From: Edaphobacter modestus
Lineage (GTDB): Bacteria > Acidobacteriota > Terriglobia > Terriglobales > Acidobacteriaceae
Length of the DNA stretch: 64,000 nucleotides
Direction: 5' to 3'
NCBI RefSeq assembly: GCF_004217555.1
Contig: NZ_SHKW01000001.1
Coordinates: forward strand, 4,836,001-4,900,000
Shown: piece by piece, positions 9,061 to 17,646 of the stretch
How positions within the stretch are numbered: the stretch's first letter is position 1
Layout of the letters: each line of letters opens with the position of its first letter
The notes under the pieces: generated by a model
Seen by the model: only the letters and a program-made list of their open reading frames with translations
Databases searched by the model: none
What the model was told of the DNA's origin: nothing
Translations under genes and position numbers: made by a program

Positions 9061-9790
9061 AGAAGTGGCGGAGGGTTTCGCTGGTGGGCTGAGTTTTATA
9101 AGCGGGGTCCGGGGGCATCATCTCGGTATCTACATTTTTCTCAAGGGAACGGCTTACGATATCGCGGGAGCCGAGGCCAATGGCGAGGGAAAGGGTAAAG
9201 ACAATTCCACCAAAGAGGATGCCGAAGGCGAGATCGACGACCGTGCCGCCAATTTCAAGATGATCGAGTACCGTGGCTCCGGTAAGGACAAGAACGAGCC
9301 ATTTCACTCCGACCGAGAGAAAGCGAGCGTACTGAAGACGTGCGTTGACGGCTTCGATGAGGACGGTGCGTGCGAGGAAGCGGGCAAGCAGCGTTCCGGC
9401 GATGAAGAGGATAATGGCTCCCACAGAATGGGTGAGGTAAGGGAGCAGGAAGAAGGATATCTGCGAGTTTCCGGCGTAAGCGGCATCGAAGGCCGAGATG
9501 CCGATGAGGAAGCCAAGGATGACATTCGCCCAGAAGACGGCACGGGCGAGAAGAAGAGTGGGGCCATGCGAGGGGGCCCAGTCGAGCGGGACGAGTGAGC
9601 TGCGAGAGAGGCGCTCGTCAAAGCGGACCGCGGTGAGCAGGCGTTTGAGAAGAGCCGCCAGCCCGGCACCGACCGCAGTGAGGATAAGTACCGCCAGCAG
9701 AAGGGCGAGGAGCCCAGGCAGGAAGTTTGCCAGGGTAACCAGCGCCCGGTGTGCGGATTGTCCCAGGGCGAGTTCGACTTGTTGCCACAT
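9059..9790 (-). CDS. MscS-like conserved transmembrane-helix protein lacking the cytoplasmic vestibule
   Basis: Integral membrane protein of 243 residues with about five hydrophobic segments. The last one (GTVVDLAFGILFGGIVFTLSLAIGLGSRDIVSRSLEK, about residues 180-217) is Gly/Ala-rich and resembles the pore-lining TM3 of small mechanosensitive channels, matching the TM-helix family (PF05552) seen in many bacteria. The beta-domain and vestibule that follow TM3 in MscS are absent; only about 25 residues remain. It could be a minimal mechanosensitive protein or a related scaffold. Its neighbours are a putative osmolyte glycosyltransferase and trehalose genes, which fits osmotic stress. Function is inferred. 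Confidence 0.7.
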   Translation of the reverse strand: MWQQVELALGQSAHRALVTLANFLPGLLALLLAVLILTAVGAGLAALLKRLLTAVRFDERLSRSSLVPLDWAPSHGPTLLLARAVFWANVILGFLIGISAFDAAYAGNSQISFFLLPYLTHSVGAIILFIAGTLLARFLARTVLIEAVNARLQYARFLSVGVKWLVLVLTGATVLDHLEIGGTVVDLAFGILFGGIVFTLSLAIGLGSRDIVSRSLEKNVDTEMMPPDPAYKTQPTSETLRHF

Positions 9791-9831
9791 GAGCGGATCT
9801 CCTTACAGTGTTGTAGGCGTCGAATGGCTGG

Positions 9832-11043
9832 TTAAGGATTAAAGCGATCGGGCCAGCGCCAACGCGATACGAGATAGGGTTTATCGGTTTCAAAAGCCTG
9901 GGCGACGTCTTCGATATGCCTCTCCGGCGGCACGCCGCTCTGAACGAGGATAAGGTGCGATGCGACCCATGCGAGATAAAGCGGGGTGAGAGCACCGAGC
10001 AGGTGGCCTCGATTGATCGTCCGCAATCGATAAGCCAGGACGAAATCATAGACGATGCGGGCCCAGAGACTATCGGCGATGCGGAAGGCGTCCTGAGGCA
10101 TTACCGAGAGACGCTTGAGTCCGAGAAGAGTCTGGGGAGGAAGCACGAGGGCCCAGATCTCATGCAGGTTGGAATAGGCGAGATGAAAGGCCTCGAGCAT
10201 GGCAGTGACATCGAGTTGTTCCGAGGGAAGAGGTGCAGCGGAGACGTCGCGCGGAGGGATCACGGATCGCATGCGCTGCCAGAATGCGGCTTTGGCATCA
10301 ATATCGGCGAAGAAGGACCCCAGGATCTGGTTGAGCAGAGCATTGAGGTCGGCGGCCGCTGGCTGTGGAGCGGTGCGTACAGGAATATTGGCTTCGGAGA
10401 CGGTGAATCCCGCGAGAGCCGCCTCGGAGACGGGCCAGAGCAGCGCGTCGTTCTGGTTCGCCGCCGTAAATCGCTGAGCTGTCGCGGCAAGACGCTCCGC
10501 CATACGTAGCGACAGGCCGAGATCGATGGCAAGAGGAAAGCGCGGCTTTGTGCAGAAGAGCGCACGGGTAAGGGGATAGAGGATTGCCGAATTAGCGAGT
10601 CCCTCTCGTGGACCGGTATGGTAGTGCGACACTACGAGGTCCGCCGGTGAGGAGAGGGTGGTTTCGGCCAGATTGCGGATGGACTCCGGCGTGAGGGTGT
10701 GGGCGTCGGCTCCAAGTAAAAGACAGGCCGAGACGTTATGTTCCAGCGCGAGCTTGTAAGTGTTGAGGTAATCGTCAGAGGTGAGCACCCAGTTCACGGG
10801 AGAAGGAGCAGCCGGGGTATAGGGAAGAACCCGCAGGTTGGCGAAGGAATCGACCGTGCCCGAATTAACGCTCTCGGGTACCGCAACCAGGATGGGCTGA
10901 CCGGGCAACGCGGCGGACAAATTGGACAACGCAGGTTCCAGAGCATCGGGCGAGACTGTGCTGAGATGGATGAGCAGATTTGAGCTCACCGGCGGGCCAG
11001 TGTCTGGAACTGCGGCAGCGGTGTTGGTCGGCGTAGAGGCCAT
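9832..11043 (-). CDS. GT-A glycosyltransferase-like protein resembling mannosylglycerate synthase (GT78/GT81-like)
   Basis: Predicted soluble sugar-nucleotide transferase of 403 residues. An N-terminal Rossmann-like half contains a DxD-like LLLGADAHTLTPE near residues 126-138. After it comes DLVVSHYHTGPREGLANSAILYPLTRALF, which matches the order of the strand and helix that follow the DxD in Rhodothermus mannosylglycerate synthase. The C-terminal half is helical (LPPQTLLGLKRLSVMPQDAF, then SLWARIVYDFVLAYRLR), again as in that enzyme. The N-terminal 25 residues are Pro/Thr-rich and poorly conserved. It sits 41 nt upstream of the MscS-like gene on the same strand. Identity as an osmolyte synthase is from remembered family layout and context; another glycosyltransferase role is possible. 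Confidence 0.6.
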   Translation of the reverse strand: MASTPTNTAAAVPDTGPPVSSNLLIHLSTVSPDALEPALSNLSAALPGQPILVAVPESVNSGTVDSFANLRVLPYTPAAPSPVNWVLTSDDYLNTYKLALEHNVSACLLLGADAHTLTPESIRNLAETTLSSPADLVVSHYHTGPREGLANSAILYPLTRALFCTKPRFPLAIDLGLSLRMAERLAATAQRFTAANQNDALLWPVSEAALAGFTVSEANIPVRTAPQPAAADLNALLNQILGSFFADIDAKAAFWQRMRSVIPPRDVSAAPLPSEQLDVTAMLEAFHLAYSNLHEIWALVLPPQTLLGLKRLSVMPQDAFRIADSLWARIVYDFVLAYRLRTINRGHLLGALTPLYLAWVASHLILVQSGVPPERHIEDVAQAFETDKPYLVSRWRWPDRFNP

Positions 11044-11735
11044 CGTGCGTTCGGGCTGTCCTTGTGTCGTCTACTACCTTTGAGGCGGTTTAGAGGTGAG
11101 ATGCTGGCCAGCGGCGAAGGTAAACCCCGGCAGGACTTTGAAGATCAAGAAGCAGGAGCTGATGACGGCTGCAGCTCTAACCAAAAGAAAGTATACGGGG
11201 CGAGGGTGAGAGGGTACGGTTTTTCTGTGATCCCGCGGTCGAGCGCAGCGCAATCATATTCCGGGTCCAGGGCAGCAGGGACGATTGATCGCTGAGCTGA
11301 GCTGGGATTGACATCGGTGTAGTTGGCGATGTCGCAGCCATCGTCGCGCAATGGTGAGGGGAAGAAGGGCAAAAGCCAGATTCAGGTCACTCCAAGTTTC
11401 TGGAGATAGTCCAGGCGGGAGATCAAGCCGGGAAGTCCCGGATTCCATCCCTATTGGAATCCTGTAAGGTTCGGACGTGGAGCTTGTAAAGAATCGCATC
11501 TTTATACCAAAGGGGGTCTGAAGCACTGCCGGCTTTCTTCACCAATTGAAAATAGACTCTCCGAAAAGAGAGATGCGAAGGATCTCTTCCTGGTTGCAGG
11601 CTGCAGATTTTGAACGTTATACGAGGAGGTACAACCTTGGAGCCCGGATTGCGGTTCTAAGGACAAAGACGAAAGAAGCCAAGATCGCATTCCTACCTTC
11701 ACTTTCATTTTTTAGCTGAGTCGACTGGGTTGTCC
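11044..11735. other. intergenic region between divergent osmolyte genes, no gene seen
   Basis: About 690 nt separate the divergent glycosyltransferase-like gene and treY. I find no open frame with credible codon use or a ribosome binding site leading into a protein. Two adjacent hairpins stand out: a 6-bp GC stem at 11429-11442 and an 8-bp stem at 11440-11462 (GGATTCCA, 7-nt loop, TGGAATCC). They share two bases, so they cannot both form fully. A sequence GAGGAGGTACAACC near 11622 looks like a Shine-Dalgarno but leads only to a few codons. The region probably holds the promoters of both genes, but I cannot place them. Confidence 0.5.
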
Positions 11736-14432
11736 ATGCTGCGTGTACCTATTTCTACTTATCGGGTTCAACTCCACAAAGAATTCACTTTCGACGATGC
11801 CGCGGCAGTCGCAGAGTATCTGTGGGAGCTTGGAGCCTCCCATATGTATTGCTCTCCTTACCTTCAGGCGGCGCCTGGAAGTATGCATGGATACGATGTT
11901 GTGTCGCACCAGGCGATCAACGAAGAGTTGGGGGGCAAGGAGGGTCACGAGCGACTTTGCAAGAAATTAGCAGAGGTCGGAATGGGCCAGGTACTGGATA
12001 TTGTGCCCAACCACATGTCGCTTGGTAAGGAAAACCGTAATTGGTGGGATGTGCTGGAGAATGGCGCGTCGAGTCGTTACGCGTCGTTCTTCGACATTGA
12101 CTGGCAACCGGTGGAGGAGAGACTGCGGGACAAGATTCTGGTGCCGATGCTCTCCGACCAATATGGCAGAGTGTTGCATCGGGGCGGAATTCGTGTAGCG
12201 CGCGCAGATGGAAAGTTTCATGTGGAAGCTGAAGGACAGATACTGCCTACTGCTCCTCAATCGCTGCAGATAATTCTGGTAAGAGCTGCTGAGCTGTCCC
12301 GATCAAGGACCTTAAGCTTTCTGGCTGCATCTTTTGGACGGCTGCCTTCGCCGCCCTATGAAGATCGACGTAAAGTTCTGGCGCTGCATAATGACAAGGT
12401 TGTTCTCTATACGCTGTTGGAAAGACTGTGCAAAGAGGAACAGGGCGTCTGCGATGGGATCGACCGGACCATCGAGGGATTGAACTCTAACGAAGATATG
12501 CTGGATGATTTCCTGAACCAGCAGAACTATCGACTGGCATATTGGAAGACCTCGGGACAGCAACTTGGGTATCGAAGATTTTTCGATGTGAACTCGTTGG
12601 TAGGGTTGCGCGTGGAACGCGAGCATGTCTTCGAGGAGACGCACGCGCTGGTGCTCGACTGGATCGAACGTAAAATTCTGGATGGAGTACGAGTGGACCA
12701 TCCTGATGGCCTGCGGGATCCCCTTGAGTATATGGAGCGGTTGCGGAAGCGCGCTCCGGAAGCCTGGATTGTTGTGGAGAAGATTTTAGAGCCGGGTGAG
12801 TTTCTGCGCGAGAACTGGCCAATAGAAGGGACTACCGGCTACGACTTCATGAATGCGGTCGGTGGGGTGCTTCTGTGGCCACAGGGCCTTACGGAGTTGA
12901 CCAGTGTGTACCAGGAGTTCCTGGGCAAGGAGCTGGCTGCGATCCTCACGGACTATCCAGCTCTCGCGCATGATAAGAAGATCAATGTCTCCCAGGAGGC
13001 GCTGGGCAGCGATGTAAATCGGCTGACCTCGATGTTTGTCGAGATATGCGAGTCCAATCGGGATCAACGCGACTATACACAGGCAGAAGTGCGAAGAGCG
13101 ATCCGCGAGGTCGCGGCATGCCTGAACATCTATCGCACCTATGTCGTTCCAGTTCGGAACGAGATTACAGATGAAGATCGGATGCACATTGCCGAGGCAA
13201 CAGAGTGCGCCAAGGCGAGGCGTCAGGACATCGATGGAGGGCTCTTCGATTTCCTTCGCGATGTGCTGACGATGGCAGTGACGGGGAGGCAGGAGAGCGA
13301 ATTCGTGTTGCGCTTTCAGCAATTCACCAGCCCTGTCATGGCGAAGGGCGTAGAAGATACGGCGCTGTATTGCTATAACCGGCTATCCGGCATGAATGAG
13401 GTTGGAAGCAATCCTGACAGCAATGGTCTTAGTGTCGCGGATTTTCATGCCTATTGCGAAAAGATGCAGGGAACACATCCTCTGACCATGACAGCGTTGA
13501 CCACCCACGATACCAAGCGCAGCGGCGATGTGAGGGCGCGACTGGCAGTGTTGACCGAGATGGCATCACGGTTCGGAGCAGCGATTCACCGCTGGTCGCG
13601 CATGAATGCCGGTTTCCGGAAGCGATCGGCGTCTGGAGCCATGCCTGATGCAAATACGGAGTATCTCTACTATCAAACACTGATCGGCGCGTGGCCTCTT
13701 ACCAGGGAACGGGCGCAGGCTTATATGTTGAAATCGTCGCGCGAGGCGAAGCTTCAGACATCATGGGTCGCCAATAACAAGGAGTTCGAAGACGCGCTGA
13801 TGGAGTTCATCGCGAAGACATTGGAGCATCCCCCTTTCCTCAAAGATCTGGAGCAGTTTGTCAGTCGAGTGAAGGACGCAGGATGGGTAAATTCATTGGC
13901 GCAGACGCTGATCAAACACACAGCACCGGGTGTTCCTGACCTGTACCAGGGAACAGAGGTGTGGGATCTGAGCCTCGTGGACCCTGATAACAGGAGGACT
14001 GTCGATTACGAACGGCGTAGACAATTGCTTGCTGAAATGCGCGGTCTGGCAGGTCAGGATGTTGCAGCACGAGTCATGCAGCGAGTTGAAGAGGGCATGC
14101 CAAAGATGTGGGTCATACATAAAGCGCTCCTGCTCAGGAGAGAACATCCGGAGTGGTTTGGTCCTGAGGCCGCTTACACGCCGCTGACGGTCGAAGGGGG
14201 AAGAGTTGATCATGTTGTGGCGTATCTGCGTGGAGAATCTGTGGCTACTGTAGCGCCACGGTGGACGATCAAACTGGCCGGAGCATGGCGCGATACGACC
14301 GTGTCGCTTCCAAAGGGAGTATGGATCAATCGGCTGACAGGAAATTCGATGGAGGGTGGAAGAATCTCTGTGAAGACTCTGCTTCGCGAGTTCCCGGTAG
14401 CGTTGCTGGTGCAGGAGGGCGGCCATGCATGA
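11736..14432 (+). CDS. treY: malto-oligosyltrehalose synthase
   Basis: Converts the reducing end of maltodextrins to a trehalosyl unit, the first step of the TreYZ route. The 898-residue GH13 protein begins RVPISTYRVQLHKEFTFDDA and shows SPYLQAAPGSMHGYDVVSH and DIVPNHM. The catalytic set is in GVRVDHPDGLRDP (nucleophile Asp), EAWIVVEKILEPGE (acid/base Glu) and TALTTHDTKRSGDVRARL (third Asp). I use ATG 11736; an in-frame TTG two codons earlier is also possible, and neither has a strong ribosome binding site. It overlaps treZ by 8 nt. A treX debranching gene, often in this operon, is not adjacent. Confidence 0.96.
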   Translation: MLRVPISTYRVQLHKEFTFDDAAAVAEYLWELGASHMYCSPYLQAAPGSMHGYDVVSHQAINEELGGKEGHERLCKKLAEVGMGQVLDIVPNHMSLGKENRNWWDVLENGASSRYASFFDIDWQPVEERLRDKILVPMLSDQYGRVLHRGGIRVARADGKFHVEAEGQILPTAPQSLQIILVRAAELSRSRTLSFLAASFGRLPSPPYEDRRKVLALHNDKVVLYTLLERLCKEEQGVCDGIDRTIEGLNSNEDMLDDFLNQQNYRLAYWKTSGQQLGYRRFFDVNSLVGLRVEREHVFEETHALVLDWIERKILDGVRVDHPDGLRDPLEYMERLRKRAPEAWIVVEKILEPGEFLRENWPIEGTTGYDFMNAVGGVLLWPQGLTELTSVYQEFLGKELAAILTDYPALAHDKKINVSQEALGSDVNRLTSMFVEICESNRDQRDYTQAEVRRAIREVAACLNIYRTYVVPVRNEITDEDRMHIAEATECAKARRQDIDGGLFDFLRDVLTMAVTGRQESEFVLRFQQFTSPVMAKGVEDTALYCYNRLSGMNEVGSNPDSNGLSVADFHAYCEKMQGTHPLTMTALTTHDTKRSGDVRARLAVLTEMASRFGAAIHRWSRMNAGFRKRSASGAMPDANTEYLYYQTLIGAWPLTRERAQAYMLKSSREAKLQTSWVANNKEFEDALMEFIAKTLEHPPFLKDLEQFVSRVKDAGWVNSLAQTLIKHTAPGVPDLYQGTEVWDLSLVDPDNRRTVDYERRRQLLAEMRGLAGQDVAARVMQRVEEGMPKMWVIHKALLLRREHPEWFGPEAAYTPLTVEGGRVDHVVAYLRGESVATVAPRWTIKLAGAWRDTTVSLPKGVWINRLTGNSMEGGRISVKTLLREFPVALLVQEGGHA

Positions 14433-16167
14433 GTTTCGAGTCTGGGCACCTCGTGCAGAGAAAGTTGCGGTGCGCATCGGAGATAGCAATCATGCGATGA
14501 CTGCAGTGGATGATCGCGGATGGTGGAGTGCCACCGTTGAAGAGGCCGTGCCAGGAACGGATTACGCGTTTCTACTGGACGAGGATCCAACACCCTACCC
14601 GGATCCAAGGGCCATGTGGTCGCCGAATGGAGTTCACGCAGCCTCTCGCTTGTACGATCGCGGAAAATTTGTATGGAGCGACGAACGGTGGCAGGCCCCG
14701 CCTCTTGCAAGCGGCATTCTTTACGAGATGCACGTAGGTACATTTACGCCGGAAGGCACGTTCGACGGCGCGATCGGAAGACTTGCGCATCTGGCTGAGC
14801 TTGGCGTCACACACGTTGAAATCATGCCCGTCGCGGAGTTTCCCGGCGATTTTGGGTGGGGTTATGACGGCGTGGCCCTCTTCGCCGTTCGCGAAGTCTA
14901 TGGCGGGCCCGATGGACTGAAACGATTGGTTGACGCCTGTCATGCTCATGGACTCGCAGTGTTGCTGGATGTTGTGTACAACCACTTCGGTCCAGTGGGT
15001 AACTATACGGGAAAGTTCGGTCCTTACCTCACGAACAATCACCGCACGCCATGGGGCGATGCCGTGAACCTTGAGTTCGAACTGAGCGACGAGGTCCGAC
15101 GATTCTTCTGTGACAACGCCCTGATGTGGATGGAGGAGTATCACATTGACGGGCTGCGACTCGATGCGGTGCATGAGTTTGTAGACCGTTCGGCCATCCA
15201 CTTCCTGGAACAACTGGCGATTGAGGTGGAAGAGCTTTCAACGCGACTGGGCCGGCGGCTGGTGCTGATAGCAGAGAGCGATCTGAACGATCCGCGCGTG
15301 GTAAGGACGCGCGAGGCGAATGGCTATGGGATGAATGCGCAGTGGAACGACGATTTCCATCACGCATTGTTTACGGTATTGGACCCCGGAGGAGAGGGGA
15401 AGGGATATTACAGCGACTTCGGATCCATGGAGCGCCTGGCGAAGGCCCTCACCCAGGTCTTTGTCTATAACGGGATTTACTCCAGATATCGAAGGCGTGT
15501 TCACGGGCGTCGCGTAGAAGGATTGTCCATGCACCACTTCGTCGGATTCATTCAGAACCACGACCAGGTGGGAAATCGCGCTACCGGCGACCGGCTGGAA
15601 CATTTCATTGGGCTGGAACGGGCAAAGGTGGCACTCGGCCTGGTGCTGACGGCGCCATTCATCCCGCTGCTGTTTCAGGGGGAGGAGTTTGCTGCGTCAA
15701 CACCCTTCCAGTACTTCGCCCATCACGAAGACGAACAGATGGCGCGGTCGGTTTCGGAGGGAAGGAAGCGGGAGTTTGCTGCTTTTGGCTGGTTGCCGGA
15801 AGAGGTGCCGGATCCGGAGAGCAAAGATACCTTTGAACGCTCGAAGCTGCGGTGGGATGAGGTGGTGGAAGGCTCTCACGGCGAGATGCTGGAATGGTGC
15901 AGGCGGCTCATTGCTTTCCGGCGAGATTCAAGGTCGCTTTGCGATGGCGAGCCCGGGCAGACAGATGTGAGATTCGACGAGGCGAAGCGGTGGCTGACTA
16001 TGGATCGGGGTCAGATAAGAGTGGTGTGTAATCTGGGAGATACAGAAGTCGACCTTGGAGTTCCGGAAGGTTATCGCCTGGTACTTAGCTCGCAGAATGA
16101 TGTTCGGATGCAGGATCAGAAGGTTCTATTGCCCCCCTCCCGCTTCGCCGTTCTCTCCTCTGAATAA
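14425..16167 (+). CDS. treZ: malto-oligosyltrehalose trehalohydrolase
   Basis: Cuts trehalose from the product of TreY. The 580-residue protein has an N-terminal beta-sandwich domain (HEFRVWAPRAEKVAVRIGD) followed by a GH13 barrel. The barrel motifs are DVVYNHFGPVGNY, GLRLDAVHEF (nucleophile), LVLIAESDLNDPR (acid/base) and FIQNHDQVGNRATGDR (transition-state Asp), all in the form typical of TreZ. Its start lies inside the treY end, so translation is probably coupled. Together the two enzymes would make trehalose from glycogen or starch as a cytoplasmic protectant; the divergent glycosyltransferase and MscS-like genes strengthen an osmotic stress reading. Confidence 0.95.
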   Translation: MHEFRVWAPRAEKVAVRIGDSNHAMTAVDDRGWWSATVEEAVPGTDYAFLLDEDPTPYPDPRAMWSPNGVHAASRLYDRGKFVWSDERWQAPPLASGILYEMHVGTFTPEGTFDGAIGRLAHLAELGVTHVEIMPVAEFPGDFGWGYDGVALFAVREVYGGPDGLKRLVDACHAHGLAVLLDVVYNHFGPVGNYTGKFGPYLTNNHRTPWGDAVNLEFELSDEVRRFFCDNALMWMEEYHIDGLRLDAVHEFVDRSAIHFLEQLAIEVEELSTRLGRRLVLIAESDLNDPRVVRTREANGYGMNAQWNDDFHHALFTVLDPGGEGKGYYSDFGSMERLAKALTQVFVYNGIYSRYRRRVHGRRVEGLSMHHFVGFIQNHDQVGNRATGDRLEHFIGLERAKVALGLVLTAPFIPLLFQGEEFAASTPFQYFAHHEDEQMARSVSEGRKREFAAFGWLPEEVPDPESKDTFERSKLRWDEVVEGSHGEMLEWCRRLIAFRRDSRSLCDGEPGQTDVRFDEAKRWLTMDRGQIRVVCNLGDTEVDLGVPEGYRLVLSSQNDVRMQDQKVLLPPSRFAVLSSE

Positions 16168-16406
16168 GAAGTAGATCCCTCGGCAGAGGATCTTCGGGGA
16201 CGGCCTCAATCTAGCCAGGATGACCAGCAGGGCATGGGCGGGCGTTAGCTTAGGCGATACTGCCCTGTTTCTGGCCTCGCTTCGGAAACTTTTGGAAATC
16301 GTAAGCGTCTTCACGTACAGACCCTTAAGTAAATTGGGCAGCCCCCGGCGACGAGGTTGGCTGGCGGCCGGATAGTTGGCATATTTCCATGGGATGGGCA
16401 GATACA

Positions 16407-17597
16407 ATGCGCATAAAAACAGGCGTTTGTACGGTTTCAATGGCGGCAGCCCTGATGTTGCCAGCTGGACTGGCAACTCCCTGGGCATTTGCCGGGGCTC
16501 AGGCTTCTGCCCCCGCAACCCGGCAGATCGGAACCGTAAAAGCGATCTCTGGCAATACTCTTACCTTGGCAGCGGATGGGGGCGCGCAGGTGAGCGTCAT
16601 GGTTGCCGAGGGCGCGCGCATCGTGCAGCTTGCCCCTGGGAGCACCGACCTTAAGTCGGCTCAGCCGATTGCACTGAGCGATATCGCAGTTGGTGACCGC
16701 ATACTTGTAACGGGCAAGGCCGAGGACGATGGTTCGCTGGCGGCGGTGCGGGTGATCCTGATGAAGTCCACCGATATCGCGCAAAAGAATGAGGGGGAAA
16801 AAGCAGATTGGCAACGACGCGGATCCGGTGGCCTGGTGAGCGCGGTGAACGGATCGACGCTGACAATCTCGGCAGGAACGAAAAAGATTGAGGTTGATAC
16901 GACTCCCGCGACGAAGTTCAGGCGCTATGGGGCCGACTCGGTGAAGTTCGAGGATGCAATGCCAGGCACGTTGGGCCAGATTCAGCCGGGCGATCAGCTT
17001 CGTGTGCGCGGGAACAAGTCTGAGGATGGTTCAAGCATTCAGGCCGAGGAGATCGTCAGCGGTTCATTCAAAAACCTGGCAGGAACGATAGCGAGCATCA
17101 ATGCATCGGGTGGAACCCTGACCCTGAAAGACCTGACTACAAAGAAGACCATGACGGTGAGCGTTACGTCGAACTCCGACCTCCGGAAGCTGCCACCGGA
17201 GATGGCGGCCCGGTTCGCGGCTCGGGCTCGTGGCGGTGCGGCAGGCGCGAGGCCGGCAGCGGGCGGCGGCTCATCCTCTTCAGGGGAGGCGTCCGGTGCA
17301 ACTCCCGGTCGAGAAGCTGGGGCTGGCGGTCCCGGCCATTCAGCAGGGGGTGATCTCTCTCAGTTGCTGTCAAGGCTTCCGATGGGCAGCCTGGCTGATC
17401 TGAAGGTAGGGGATGCCGTCATGATTGTTGCGTCGGAACCGACTCCGGGCAGCGATAAAGTGACCGCTGTGACGATGCTGTCCGGGGTAGAACCGATTCT
17501 GGCGGCGACGCCGAGCGGAGCACAAGCGATGACTCTTTCGCCCTGGAATATGGGCGGCGGCGGAGCGGCTTCGGAAGGCTCAGGTGGTCCACAGTAA
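16407..17597 (+). CDS. exported DUF5666-domain protein
   Basis: Secreted protein of about 396 residues, function unknown. The N-terminus is a signal peptide (MRIKTGVCTVSMAAALMLPAG, cut after FAGAQA). The mature part contains repeated beta-rich units with the pattern GTVKAISGNTLTLAADGG, GGLVSAVNGSTLTISAGTKK and GTIASINASGGTLTLKDLTTKK at about 80-100 residue spacing, which is the DUF5666 pattern. The last third is Gly/Ala/Ser-rich and low complexity, followed by a short unit LADLKVGDAVMIVAS. An ATG at 16389 is also in frame; I prefer 16407 for its signal-peptide geometry and GGGATGGG 8 nt upstream. It lies 49 nt before a TonB-dependent receptor. Confidence 0.75.
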   Translation: MRIKTGVCTVSMAAALMLPAGLATPWAFAGAQASAPATRQIGTVKAISGNTLTLAADGGAQVSVMVAEGARIVQLAPGSTDLKSAQPIALSDIAVGDRILVTGKAEDDGSLAAVRVILMKSTDIAQKNEGEKADWQRRGSGGLVSAVNGSTLTISAGTKKIEVDTTPATKFRRYGADSVKFEDAMPGTLGQIQPGDQLRVRGNKSEDGSSIQAEEIVSGSFKNLAGTIASINASGGTLTLKDLTTKKTMTVSVTSNSDLRKLPPEMAARFAARARGGAAGARPAAGGGSSSSGEASGATPGREAGAGGPGHSAGGDLSQLLSRLPMGSLADLKVGDAVMIVASEPTPGSDKVTAVTMLSGVEPILAATPSGAQAMTLSPWNMGGGGAASEGSGGPQ

Positions 17598-17646
17598 AGC
17601 CCCGTGGTCCAGTGCAATTCTCATGCATATCGGTTGAGGAGATGGA

